Source: Stagonosporopsis chrysanthemi (Eukaryota > Ascomycota > Dothideomycetes > Pleosporales > Didymellaceae). From it: DNA of 28,184 nucleotides. Below the pieces are notes generated by a model. The model did no database searches and was not told where the DNA came from. It worked only from the letters and a program-made list of their open reading frames with translations. Where the stretch lies: positions 1-28,184 of the forward strand of contig JAFISE010000293.1 in the NCBI GenBank assembly GCA_022560025.1, read 5' to 3'. Of the stretch, positions 9,247 to 18,539 are shown piece by piece; the stretch's first letter is position 1, and each line of letters starts with the position of its first letter. Made by a program: the position numbers and the translations under genes.

Positions 9247-10310
9247 CTTACAGTACGTAAGAAGCTCTCTAAAAAGACTTCTAATATTAAGGTTCTTACT
9301 AATAGAAGTAACTCTACCTTTTAGTAATAGCGTGCCTTTATTTAAAACTAACTTAATATTAATATAGACTACTATTAGAGTATACGTACTTGTATAGCTC
9401 TTGTCTAAGGTAATACTTCTAGATTAGCTAAAGAATACTTAGAACCTTAGTACTTCTCTAATAATAAGACAGATTATTTTTATACTACAGAAGAGATAAT
9501 TACGCTTAGTAAGATAAGCTTTGTTACTAGGAACAAGTAGGTAGAAACCTGAGTAGTCTTTAATTAACTCTAAATAGAAAAACTAAGAGCTTTTTTTATT
9601 TTTAAGAGCTGCTTTCTTAGTGTAGCTATTAAAAGAAAAGTACTTTAAGTAGAATAGTTTTACTATATATAGACTAAGATCTCTCTAAGTATTTAAGTAC
9701 TTAATCTAGGCTTTAAGTAGCAATAGTATAATTTCTTCTTCTAAATAGTAGAACACCTAACTGCTTATAATATAGAAAGAAGAAACAACCTTACTATGCT
9801 GCTACTTTTAGTTTTGCAACCCCTAAGATTAATAAGAACCTACTAGTTAGATGCAAAACAGAGCTCTGTTACAACAGGTTAATAAGATTACTTCTTACTT
9901 AGCTAATCTACTTACTTTGCCTAGAGTACTCTTGTACTCTGCTAACTTTTTAATATACCTGTACCTGTAAAGGATATAACTCTAGAAGCTTACTATAACT
10001 ATAAGAAGCTAAGACACTTTACTAAAGATTATATAGTACTTTGTATACGCAAAATTAAGGTAAAATAGAAAGACTTTGTTAATGCTAAAAAAAACTTTAA
10101 TAAGACTAATTTAATCTCTATAGAAAACAATCCTGCCTAAGAAAATTATCTTACTTAGGCCTAAACTAATATAATCTATCTTACTTCTTATTGTCTTATT
10201 TGTTTAGTAGACTTTATTTTCTTACTTCTACTATTCTTTGCAACTAAGGGCTTAGTATTTTACTCTGCTCTTTAGTCAACACTAGTACCTAAGAATTTCA
10301 GTTTTTAAAT
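9247..10310 (+). pseudogene. Gypsy-1 gag (capsid and CCHC knuckle), decayed
   Basis: The plus-strand frame starts directly after the nested Gypsy-2 and reads SKKTSNIKVLTN, then a TF-QQ-RAF-like segment, INIDYYQS, ALVQGNTSRLAKEYLEP and TTEEIITL. This follows the pattern of gypsy capsid proteins (a K-S-x-N-I-x-V-L-T-G start, the W-x-x-x-I helix, the R-I-A-x-V segment, and an E-x-I-x-x-L helix). At 9991-10,032 the frame encodes YYNYKKLRHFTKDY. This is exactly the spacing of a CCHC zinc knuckle (C-x2-C-x4-H-x4-C) with all three Cys codons turned into Tyr (TGY to TAY). The N-terminal part lies on the other side of Gypsy-2, before 3683. The nucleic-acid-binding function is lost. Confidence 0.8.
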
Positions 10311-13300
10311 TCTAATATTACTTATTTTATTTCTACTTCTCTATATAAACTTATCTAAAAACTACTCTTTTTAGTTTAGGTTAAAAGTGTTTAGAACTAA
10401 ATTACTTCCTTTATAACCTAGTATATATAGTTACACCTTATAGTTAATAGCTAAAAGATATATAACTACTCTTTTATTATTATAGACCTTAGATTATAAG
10501 ATTATATAATTAGAATTAAATAGTTAAAGTGTTTTAAGCTACAACTTAATATAGATAAGTCTTAGTAAATATAGCCTGCTAAATACTCTTAATTGTATAA
10601 TTCTGCGCTGCTCTTATTAATAACTTTGTAATAACTCCTTAGAGAAAGCAAAGCTTAACAAGACATAGAGCAACAAGATGCTTTATAGAAATAAAAAGAG
10701 TATTAGTAATAATACAGCCTTAGTATAACTGTTTAACACATAAAAAGTATACTAAAGTTATATAAGTTTTGTTTATAACTCTTAGTGCTACTTAATAAAG
10801 TAGTAAATATTTCTATAACTAGTCTAACTAAGGTTGCTACTATTACTACACTCTTAGCTAATACCTTTTACTTCTTAATAAAGAAACTACAAAACAAGTT
10901 CTTTATAACTAATCTGTATAAGATTAATTATATTATAAAAGAAAAGTATAACTAAGACAACTCTAATAATACTTAACTAATCTAGAAATGCTTGCTAGCT
11001 TAATACTCTTAGTATACTAATATATTTAGCAAGGCAGAAGCTAAAAGCTTTCTAGAATACTATCTTTATAACTACAAGATTGTTTTAAAAGAACTTTTAC
11101 TAAATTATTACTTTTTCTTATATCAATAGAACCTAGAAGAACTTAAAGCTACTAAGAAGTTTATATAAAAACAGCTACGCTATAATTAAATTAAATACAG
11201 CTAAAGCTTATTTATATTACTTATACTATATATACAAAAACTAAATAGAAGTCTGTGTATCTATATAGACTATTATAAATTGAATAATTTAACTTATAAA
11301 GACTCTTATCTAATACTCTATATAAACAAGCTACTTGCACAACTATCTAAGGCAAAGATATTTATAAAGTTTAATATTTAATTAGCTTTTAACTAAATCT
11401 ATATAGATTCTACTTCTAAAGAGTATATTATATTCTAGACGTGTTATAGTATATATAAGTGCAAGGTCTTACTATTTAGTTTGTGCAATAGCTCTGCTAC
11501 GTACTAACACTATATAAACAATATTCTAATTAACTACTTAGATAACTTCTATATTGCTTACTTAGATAATATTTTTATCTACTCTAAAAATACTTAGACT
11601 TACTAAATATATATTAAAAGGGTTCTAGAATGTCTTTACTCTATAGGCCTGCAGGTTAATATTAAAAAAAAATTCTATATAACTTGCACTTAGTACCTTA
11701 GGTATATTCTTATAAACAAAGGTATTAAGGTTAATTCTAAGAAGGTACAAGATCTAATAGACTAGAAGCTACTTACAACTATAATAGGTGTAAAATTGTT
11801 CTTAGGTTTTACTAGTTTCTATTAACAATTTGTGCCTAAGTTTTTTTAGGTAGTAAAACTTTTAATTACATTGCAGAGTCTGTTAAATGCCTTTAAATAG
11901 AGTCTAGACTGCTAGGCTAGCTTTAAGAAGCTTAAACAAAGCTTACTAGCTATCTTAATACTGTATTACTTTAACTTTAACTTTAAGACTAAGCTAAAGA
12001 CTAACGTATTTAATAAAGTAGTTGTAAGAGTTATATCTAAGAAATATTCTAATAGACACTAGTATCTTACAGTATTCTATAGCTAATTGCTATCTAGTTT
12101 AAAAATAAACTAGAAGATCTATAACAAAGAACTCTTTGCTATCTTCTAGGCCTTTAACAAGTAGAAAGCAAAGCTAATGTTAACACTAATTTAGATCTGT
12201 GTCTACTCTAACTACTATTCCTTAGAATATTTTATAACTACTAAAGTCTTAGATACTTAACTAGCTAAGTAGGCAGAGGCACTTAGTCTGTTTAACTTCT
12301 AAATTAAGTACACTCTAGGGAAGAATAATAAGAAGGCTGATATTCTTAGCTAAAGAGAGCAAGACTTAGCTAACCTTAAGTTAGCTTAGGAAGATAATTA
12401 CTCCTAAGTAATTTTAGGTCCTTAATAACTCTAAAACTATATTAACTTTAATCTTTCTTAAGTCTATCTTTTATATTCTTTAGTATATACTATCTGTACC
12501 TTGTAGCTAGAGATATAGTTAGACTTCTTAGAACTAATTAAAGCTATACTACAACACAATTACTAAGCCTTTAAAAAAAAGTAAAAGTCTCTAGCTTCTA
12601 GTTATTAGATCTGTAATAGTCTACTTTTATATTAAGATTAGTTATATATAGCCTTAGACTCTTTATTATGTATATGCCTTATCTTAGAAGCCTATAACTA
12701 AGTATCTACTACTTACTTAAGCGCAAAGAACACCTACTAGCTACTGTCTTAATAGTATTACTAGCAGAGTATAAGAGCAAGCTGTAAACAATATATACAA
12801 AATTGTATTCTTTATTGCTATAGTTATCTACAACAGACCTAACTCTGTAGGTACCTATACCTATTACCTATTTCTAATTAACTTATACAGTACCTGTATA
12901 TAGATTTTAAAGATTTACTAAAGAACAAAGCTAGATATAATTAAATACTTATTATTATTAACTGTTTAACAAAGTAGATAATTACTATCTTGTACAATAA
13001 GATAATAACTATACAAGAAATAGCCTCTTTGTTTATCTAATAAGTCTATTGTTTTACTTATACTCTAGAGTTAATAGTGTCTAATTATAGACCCTAGTTT
13101 ATATCCTGTTTCTAGTCTAAGTTCTGTTAGATTATTAGTATTAAAGTTAAGCTTTTTACTACCTACTATAAGAAAACTAATAGCTAAACAGAGATTATAA
13201 ACAAGTATATTAACTAGCAGCTATAACTGTTTATAACATACTATTAAGATAACTAGTCTAAATTACTACTACTTATTAACTATATATAGCTTACTTTACT

Positions 13301-14530
13301 TTATTCTAGTTTTAGAATAACTCTCTATTAAGTATTATTTAGAAGTAAACTTAGACAGAGCTAGCAGTAGATTAGACTTAATATAGAAACAACTCCTTAT
13401 AACAACTTAAACTACTAAAATACACTTACTTTAGTAACCTACATATACTAAGCTTTAAAGGTAGCTAAAGAGAATATAGAAAAAGCGCAGCTGCAAATAA
13501 GAGCTACTAAGGATAAGCACTGCAGTCTAGTTAACTAGGCTAGCAAGCTAGGTACCTCTGTGTACTTAGAGTCTCTAACTTTAGGTAGGTATAACTCTTT
13601 AAATACTTAAGATATAGCTTAGTAATATATTACACAATAGAATGCGCTGAGCTAGAGCTCTTAAAAGAGCTACTACCTGCTTAATTTAGATTAGTTTTAG
13701 CTTAGTTATATTGCTTAAAATAGCTAGATAGTTTGTACTACCTCTACCTCTACCTAACCTTAGAGTCTATAAACTCTTTATAGGTTCTAAGCAATATATC
13801 TAAGCTAAAACTATTTTAAATTAGGCAGATAGTAGCTCTTTTAAGAGCTCTAGCTTAGCGCATTCTATCGTGTAATATATTACTAAGCTGTATCTTAAGT
13901 ATTTAAAGAGTTATACCTACCTAAAGTTAAAGACTCTAAGTATACAGGGGTACCTAGCTTGCTACTCTATAGTTAACTAGGCAGTAAGTAATAAAGTATA
14001 CTTATTAACTAAGAACTTAGCTGTTAAGCATCCTAGCTAAAAGCTATCTAACTTCTAAGAAAGTCTATTCAAAGTCTTTAAACAAGTTAGTTATTTATAG
14101 TGTTTAAAACTTCTTTTTAGTTTATAAATTTACAACGTCTTTGCTCTAGATATACTCTGCAAAGACTTAGCAGACTCTTTACCTAGATAAAAAGCCTTAA
14201 AACTCTTAGGTATCTTAATCTAAGAAGTTAAAGAATAAGAAGTGTATAAGATACTAGCAAGCAAGGTTTTCTAACAATATTTAAAGTACTATATAAGCTC
14301 GGTAGAATATAACCTTAGCTTTACCTAGTACCTAGTAGAAAACTTTAAGAATACTCTTTACAAGCTAAGAGTCTTTTATAATATATATTCTTAATTACTA
14401 GGTCTTTTAAAGCAGTTACTAAATTAGATTAAATCTTAGAAAGAAAACAGCTAGTAATAGTTTAAGTAAGCACGTTATAAATTTAAAAGACAAAGAAAAT
14501 CTAGACTACTTTAAACTTTTACTAACTTAG
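10311..14530 (+). pseudogene. Gypsy-1 pol: RT-RNase H-integrase-chromodomain, decayed and interrupted
   Basis: A protease is expected near 10.3-10.7 kb but I cannot read its motif. RT covers about 11,080-11,850: YKCKVLLFSLCN, then AYLDNIFIYSKN (the second active-site Asp is Asn), GLQVNIKKKFYI and KLFLGFTSFY. RNase H follows at about 11,900-12,350, with IYNKELFAIF and NYYSLEYFITTKVLD, ending KYTLGKNNKKADILS. Integrase shows YIDFKDLLKNKARYN and IIINCLTK near 12,880-13,010 and then ELIVSNYRP, where the second catalytic Asp is apparently Asn. A 430-bp foldback element splits the frame at 13,541, and VYLLTKNLAVKHPS resumes after it. The C-terminus (about 14,239-14,420) reads EVYKILASKVF, YYISSVEYNLSF and NFKNTLYKLRVFYN, a chromodomain of the NFKN-P-x-KL-x-x-F type. 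Many TAA/TAG codons interrupt it. Confidence 0.9.
13541..13970. mobile_element. Foldback/MITE-like element with 177-bp inverted arms
   Basis: The arms at 13,541-13,717 and 13,788-13,964 are reverse complements of each other with no gaps and 11 mismatches, nine of them transitions. They surround a 70-bp loop. The outer ends read TAGCAAGCTAGGTACC and its complement. Directly before the element and 6 bp after the right arm stands the same 12-mer AGTTAACTAGGC (13,529-13,540 and 13,971-13,982), probably the target duplication. It cuts the Gypsy-1 pol frame, whose reading continues across one copy of that 12-mer. Long terminal inverted repeats with a 9-12 bp duplication resemble Mutator-like (MULE) MITEs, but there is no transposase to prove it. 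Confidence 0.85.
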
Positions 14531-14574
14531 CTAAGTAATAATAGAAAATATCTACTCTACTATATAGGTAGTAA

Positions 14575-15095
14575 TTAAGCTAGAGCCTTACTAATATTAC
14601 TTATCTTTTTCTTAGCGTCTACTATAAGAGTATCTAAAAGAAGCTAAGCCTTTTTAGGCATAGTTTACTTAAGACCTTTGCCCTTAGTGCTCTGCTATAG
14701 AGCTTTAACTACTAGAGCCTGCAGAGATACTACTATCTGCCTTAGCTTTGCTACCTTATTATACAGAGACTATACTTATATAGTAAGTACTTTTATTACT
14801 TCTATTAAGGTCTAATTAGTAATAAGCTAGATATAGTACTAATAGAGTAATATATTAGTAGCTAACACTTCTTTAAGCTATATAGTTGCTACTTATACTA
14901 TACTTACTAAGGTATAGGCTAACTAACAGAGGTTATTCTAAGCAGTCTTACAAACAGCCTGTACAGCTACTACTTCTAGCTTTCTTAACTCTTTACTTTT
15001 CTTTGCTATAGCTTCTTTTTATATAATAAAGTTGCTCTAAAAAGTATTATACTTAGGTTTAATATAAATTAGCACTTATTTAAAAGTAAGCCTAA
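14575..15095 (-). pseudogene. Antisense ORF in the Gypsy-1 tail, decayed
   Basis: This minus-strand frame, opposite to pol, lies directly downstream of the pol stop. It corresponds codon for codon to 23,056-23,560, where fewer stops remain. Readable segments include VLIYIKPKYNTF, KELRKLEVVAVQAVCKTA, then TLVSIV and the coiled-coil-like SLYNKVAKLRQ, LQALVVKAL. Stops fall where the other copy, or a likely parent, has Gln codons. I recognise no catalytic motif or known family. It could be a structural or regulatory protein of the retroelement. The N-terminal limit is uncertain. Confidence 0.5.
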
Positions 15096-15104
15096 GAACT
15101 AATA

Positions 15105-15720
15105 AGAAAAGAGTAATAGTAATTAAACTAGACAATACTTCTTATTCTAAAGTGTGTAATAAGTATACTTTAATAATAATACTTTATTAAAAGTGTATAC
15201 TACTATATTCTTTTATACAAAGGCCTAAATTAAACAGAAGTAGATAGCTTTATAGGCTACTACAAGAGTACTAGAAGAGACAGGTATTAGCTTAGTAACT
15301 AAAAAACAAGCCTAGTAATAGTTAGCAGTAATTAGAAAGAGTTGTTTAAAGTACTTGCAGTAAGAATTAGTGTCTATTAGAGAACAAAAATAGGCAGAGC
15401 ATATATTGTTTACTTAAGAAGCACGCAGTAAGTAATTTAACTTAATTAGAAAGTAGATTAAATATATTTCTATAGTTACTACAATATTAGTAAAAGCTAC
15501 TTTATTATAGTATAGGCTTTTATAATAGCTATAAGCTTAGTTACAATTTAATTTACCTAGTTATTATTACTAAAGAGCTTGCCTAGGATAGATAAGTATA
15601 AAGTAGCTAATATAGCTTGTGTAGAAAAACCTAAATAGAGGTTAATAATAGTAAAAAAAGACTAGAGTCTTAGGACAAATAAGAGTTAGATATATTCTAT
15701 ACTCTACTAAAGTTTAAACT
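15105..15720 (+). pseudogene. Downstream sense ORF in the Gypsy-1 tail, decayed
   Basis: This plus-strand frame lies between the antisense ORF and the 3' LTR and is conserved in frame with 23,575-24,200. It reads TRQYFLF, TTIFFYTKA, ATTRVLEETGISLVTKKQA followed by three consecutive stop codons, then LAVIRKS, EEARSK-like basic stretches and FNLIRK before the frame fades. Once stops are read as Gln it is a Gln/Lys/Arg-rich helical protein of roughly 150-200 residues. It resembles coiled C-terminal tails of several fungal transposon proteins, but I cannot name it. The opposite strand is also partly open here, so the strand is likely but not certain. Confidence 0.45.
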
Positions 15721-15775
15721 TTTATAGAACAAGAATTCTCTTATAATTTTGCAGAATTAGAGACAATCTGCCTAT

Positions 15776-15786
15776 AAAGAGAGAAG
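15776..15786 (+). other. Gypsy-1 polypurine tract
   Basis: AAAGAGAGAAG stands three bases before the 3' LTR, as expected for a plus-strand LTR element. The other family copy has AAAGAAAAAGG at 24,257-24,267. Confidence 0.75.
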
Positions 15787-15789
15787 TAA

Positions 15790-16067
15790 TATAAGAACAA
15801 GCTTAGTTCTTTAAGCTTACCTTTTACTACTTAATAACTACTTAACTTAGATTTATTTTCTAACTGCTTCTTAGTATAGTCTTCTCTAAGCTCCTAGGTA
15901 TAAGAGAAGAAGTCTTTACAGAGTTTAGATAGATAGTTTTAAAGTATTTTTTTGTACAAGACCTATAGGAATAGAGATCTAGTTCTATAGTTTATCTTAG
16001 TACTTCTATACACTTTGTAGCAGATATCTATACAATTTAGACCTCTTTAGTATCTTGTGTTAATACA
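15790..16067 (+). repeat. Gypsy-1 3' LTR
   Basis: This 278-bp partner of 2676-2953 starts TATAAGAAC (TG changed to TA) and ends AATACA. It is followed immediately by the right target duplication. Confidence 0.92.
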
Positions 16068-16072
16068 GTAGA
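16068..16072. repeat. Gypsy-1 target-site duplication, right (GTAGA)
   Basis: Identical to 2671-2675. From here Copia L gag continues without loss. Confidence 0.92.
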
Positions 16073-17365
16073 GCTTTAGCACTCTAGCTAAGTTACTAAA
16101 TAGCTTGCTTAAGATTTTTAAACTTGTTTAAGTTAAGCTTCTAGATAATATCTAAGCAGCGCGTTTCTATTATTCTCTAATTACTCTTCTTACTTAGAGT
16201 TGCTTTAAAAGTCTAATATTTAGTAAGTTTCTACTTGTGCTTATAGCCTTAAGACTTGCATAGGTAGAAATAGCCTTAGTGCTTTTTTAAGCTGCTTAGG
16301 CTGCTCTAAGGCGCTCTAAGTGCTAAGGCACTATCTAAGTAGCTTTTAAAGTTAGTAAAAATACTAGAGTTATCTTTTCTTACCTTTATTATATGCTTGT
16401 ATATTAATACACTAAACATCTTAGCTAACTAGTTAAGTATAAGTATAGAGAGCCCTAGAATACTATTCTAGATAATCTTTTAGTATATTGTACAACTCTA
16501 TTCTAGTGCAATCTTATAAGTAATTGCTTCTAGAAAGTCTTAAGTAGTAAGCTCTCTTCTTACTTCTAAGAGCTTATATAACTTAGCTTAGAAGTAAAGT
16601 AAGTTCTATTTTTAGAACTATTCTTAGAGAGCTACTTGTCTCTAACAAGCTGCTCTAAGGTGTGCACAGTACTCTGTGCGCAGCTAAGTAAGTAGGCTGC
16701 TGCTTATTAGCTTAAACTCCTTTTTTAACTCTATAATAAGAGCTTAGAAAAAGGTTTTGCCTTTATTAACAAGCTACACTATTATAGCTAATATAATTAC
16801 TAGCTTAACTATTATATTAACTTAGTTCTATAGCTTTTATAAGTATTTTACTTTTACTACTTACTTGCTTGCTTTAATTTTATATTTAGCAAGCTTCTAA
16901 GCATATTGCTTAAGCCTTAACTAAGCTTAGGCAGTTGCTTAACTACGCGTTGTTTAAGTAGAGCCTATCTCTACTAAGAGAGTAGCTTAATCTGTACTGT
17001 TAAAGTTAGTAAGATAAGCTATTATAGAGCTCTCTTCTAGTAGACAAAGAGCACCTTTATAGATACTAGGTGCTGTAGAACTATCTAGGTTAACAAGCTC
17101 CTAAACGTTTCTAAGCTGCGTGTTCTAGGTTAGTTAGATATACTAACTAGGCTAGTTGCTTCTAGTCTTAAGCTAACAAGCTCTATTAGCTTCTAGCACA
17201 GCGCTGCTATAAAGCACAAGCTTGTTTATAATATATTTAGAAAGTAGCCTAGTAGTACAGGATAAATAGTGTAAAAATTTAATTAGAGTATTAGAGTAGC
17301 GTCTAATAAGTTTAATGCTAAGTGTGTAAAGAGATTTACTATACTTAGAAAGCTAAGCTTATAAC
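16073..17365 (-). pseudogene. Copia L gag with leader, decayed
   Basis: This is the minus-strand gag half of Copia L. Together with its LTR it is the exact reverse counterpart of 24,745-26,281: every position pair sums to 42,354, so there is no net indel over 1.5 kb. By that alignment the gag frame starts near 17,130 and the Cys-rich knuckle lies near 16,280-16,230. It is more heavily mutated than Copia R, with stops at most Gln and Trp codons. The gag is cut from pol by Gypsy-1 at its left end. The bases next to the LTR include the probable primer-binding site. Confidence 0.85.
17348..17365 (-). other. Copia L primer-binding site (probable)
   Basis: The minus strand reads GTTATAAGCTTAGCTTTC right after the LTR end AATAACA. 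Allowing for C-to-T/G-to-A changes this resembles the complement of the anticodon arm of initiator tRNA-Met, the half-tRNA primer used by copia elements. This is an inference from family knowledge. Confidence 0.45.
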
Positions 17366-17609
17366 TGTTATTAAGCTTGTAAGACTCTACTCTAGTAATT
17401 AAATTAATTAATTAGTACCTTTACTATAGATTAGACAAAATATTATTATATACAAAGAAAATATTTAGTAGTTACGTGTTTATAGCTAAGCTGCGCATGT
17501 AAGTACTTAAGCAAGAAGCTTAGAGCTTCTTAGTAGTAAGCTAAACAAACAAGCACCTTATAGGTAAGCTATCTAATTAAGCTTAAGCTAACTAGCTAAG
17601 CTTGTAACA
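17366..17609 (-). repeat. Copia L 5' LTR
   Basis: This LTR is 244 bp, the same length as the Copia R LTR, with TGTTAC and AATAACA termini on the minus strand. Over 17,511-17,609 it differs from 1-99 only by C-to-T and G-to-A changes. The flanking five bases outside are CCTAG. Confidence 0.93.
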
Positions 17610-18539
17610 CCTAGATATACTGTATAATTTTACAAACAAAGTGTGTAAATAGCAGCTTATAGAAGAGAAGTTTACTACTTTTCTAGTAGTAATAGATTTT
17701 GTAAAGAGTAATAGCTATAGAGAATTAGAATAGTTCTATAATAATAGCCTGTAATAACCTACTACTAAGCTTGTAGCGCTAGAGCTTGCAAGTAGGTTTA
17801 GCAGATAGAAGCGTTTTGCAGGCAGCTTCTATAGTAAGAAGCTTAGCTTTTAGCTTCTAAGTAACAGCCTATATACTAGCTTTGTTTTTAGTGTTCTTAA
17901 ACTTTAGTAGTAAAGTAGTAGTTGTGCAAGGCAATAAATAAGTAATAGGTAGTAAGTAGAGAGTAGACATAGGTAGATAAACAAATATTTTATAAATATT
18001 CTATAGTTATAGAAAGTTTATTAGGCTTTACAGCTCTATAGCTTAGTGCACAGCTATACCTATAATAACTAACTATAATAATTATTTCTATATACGTAAC
18101 TAACTTAGCGCTTTTAAATAAGCTTATTTTAAGATAGATCTAACTTTAATTAGGTAAGTTCTCTAAATATATAGCTAGAGTTAATAATTATTAGATAGTA
18201 AGGTAGGTAGAGCGCAGCCTAGCTTAGAAAATCTATAAGTAGAGATAGCTTTGCAGCTAACTTGCTAGCTATTACTATAGTAAATAACTGTAATAAATTA
18301 CTATATTATTAAACACAAGACGTGCTTTTTAATAGTACTCTTTTCTAGTTAATTTAATATTTTAAAGTGTAGATATACAAACTACAAGTATAGAGATCTT
18401 GTAATTTAGGCGCGTTTTTATTTAACTGCAGTATACAAGCTACCTAGTTTAAAAAAACAAAGCTGCAAACTAGTAACTAGTTAGTAACCTAATTATAACA
18501 ACTACTATACTTACCTATAATTTTGCATACTATTATTAT
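17610..18539. other. TA-rich stretch without an identified gene
   Basis: This 930-bp stretch lies outside Copia L. It is heavily mutated. A plus-strand frame near 17,650-17,900 can be read through stops (FTTFLVV, TTKLVALELASRFSR) and may be the remnant of a transposon protein, but I cannot identify it. No repeat shared with other parts of the window was found. It may be the 5' flank of the hAT element or older host DNA. Confidence 0.4.

Larger units (their letters stand above)
2676..16067 (+). mobile_element. Gypsy-1: Ty3/gypsy LTR retrotransposon with chromodomain, containing two nested insertions
   Basis: This is a full-length but dead gypsy element bounded by 278-bp LTRs and a perfect 5-bp target duplication. 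Removing nested Gypsy-2 (5,563 bp) and the foldback element with its target repeat (442 bp) leaves about 7.4 kb. Gag, RT, RNase H, integrase and a C-terminal chromodomain are read on the plus strand, all broken by TAA/TAG. Between the end of pol (about 14,530) and the polypurine tract there is a further 1.25 kb with a decayed ORF on each strand, which is unusual. A second copy of this tail plus LTR lies at about 22,990-24,549. It is inserted at the gag-pol junction of Copia L. Confidence 0.93.
1..17609 (-). mobile_element. Copia L: Ty1/copia LTR retrotransposon, split by nested Gypsy-1
   Basis: This copia-type retrotransposon reads on the minus strand. Its 5' LTR lies at the right (17,366-17,609), gag follows leftward to 16,073, pol continues at 2675-100, and the inner end of the 3' LTR is at 99-1, so the outer end and left target duplication are outside the window. 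The identification rests on base-level matching to Copia R at 24,745-28,184. Gypsy-1 sits between the two halves with matching GTAGA duplications, and the two copia halves rejoin exactly there. Without nested DNA the visible internal part is about 3.87 kb, and a full element with two 244-bp LTRs would be about 4.36 kb, which is short for copia. All coding frames carry many TAA/TAG stops, so it is inactive. Confidence 0.9.
16068..17609. repeat. Left arm of 1,542-bp copia inverted repeat
   Basis: Pairs with 24,745-26,286 in inverted orientation, with the position sum constant at 42,354 at the LTR ends, the primer site and the Gypsy-1 target. The arms are separated by 7,135 bp. They arise from two opposite copia insertions. 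Confidence 0.9.

Noticed and set aside
13541..13970. CRISPR array or a palindromic replication origin
   Set aside because: There are only two inverted arms, not regular direct repeats with spacers. A flanking duplication and interruption of pol fit a transposable insertion.
17610..18539. hAT-like N-terminal similarity in a plus frame (FTTFLVV ... LALELASRFSR-like)
   Set aside because: The match is too weak and the true hAT blocks occur in order further right. I list the stretch only as unassigned.
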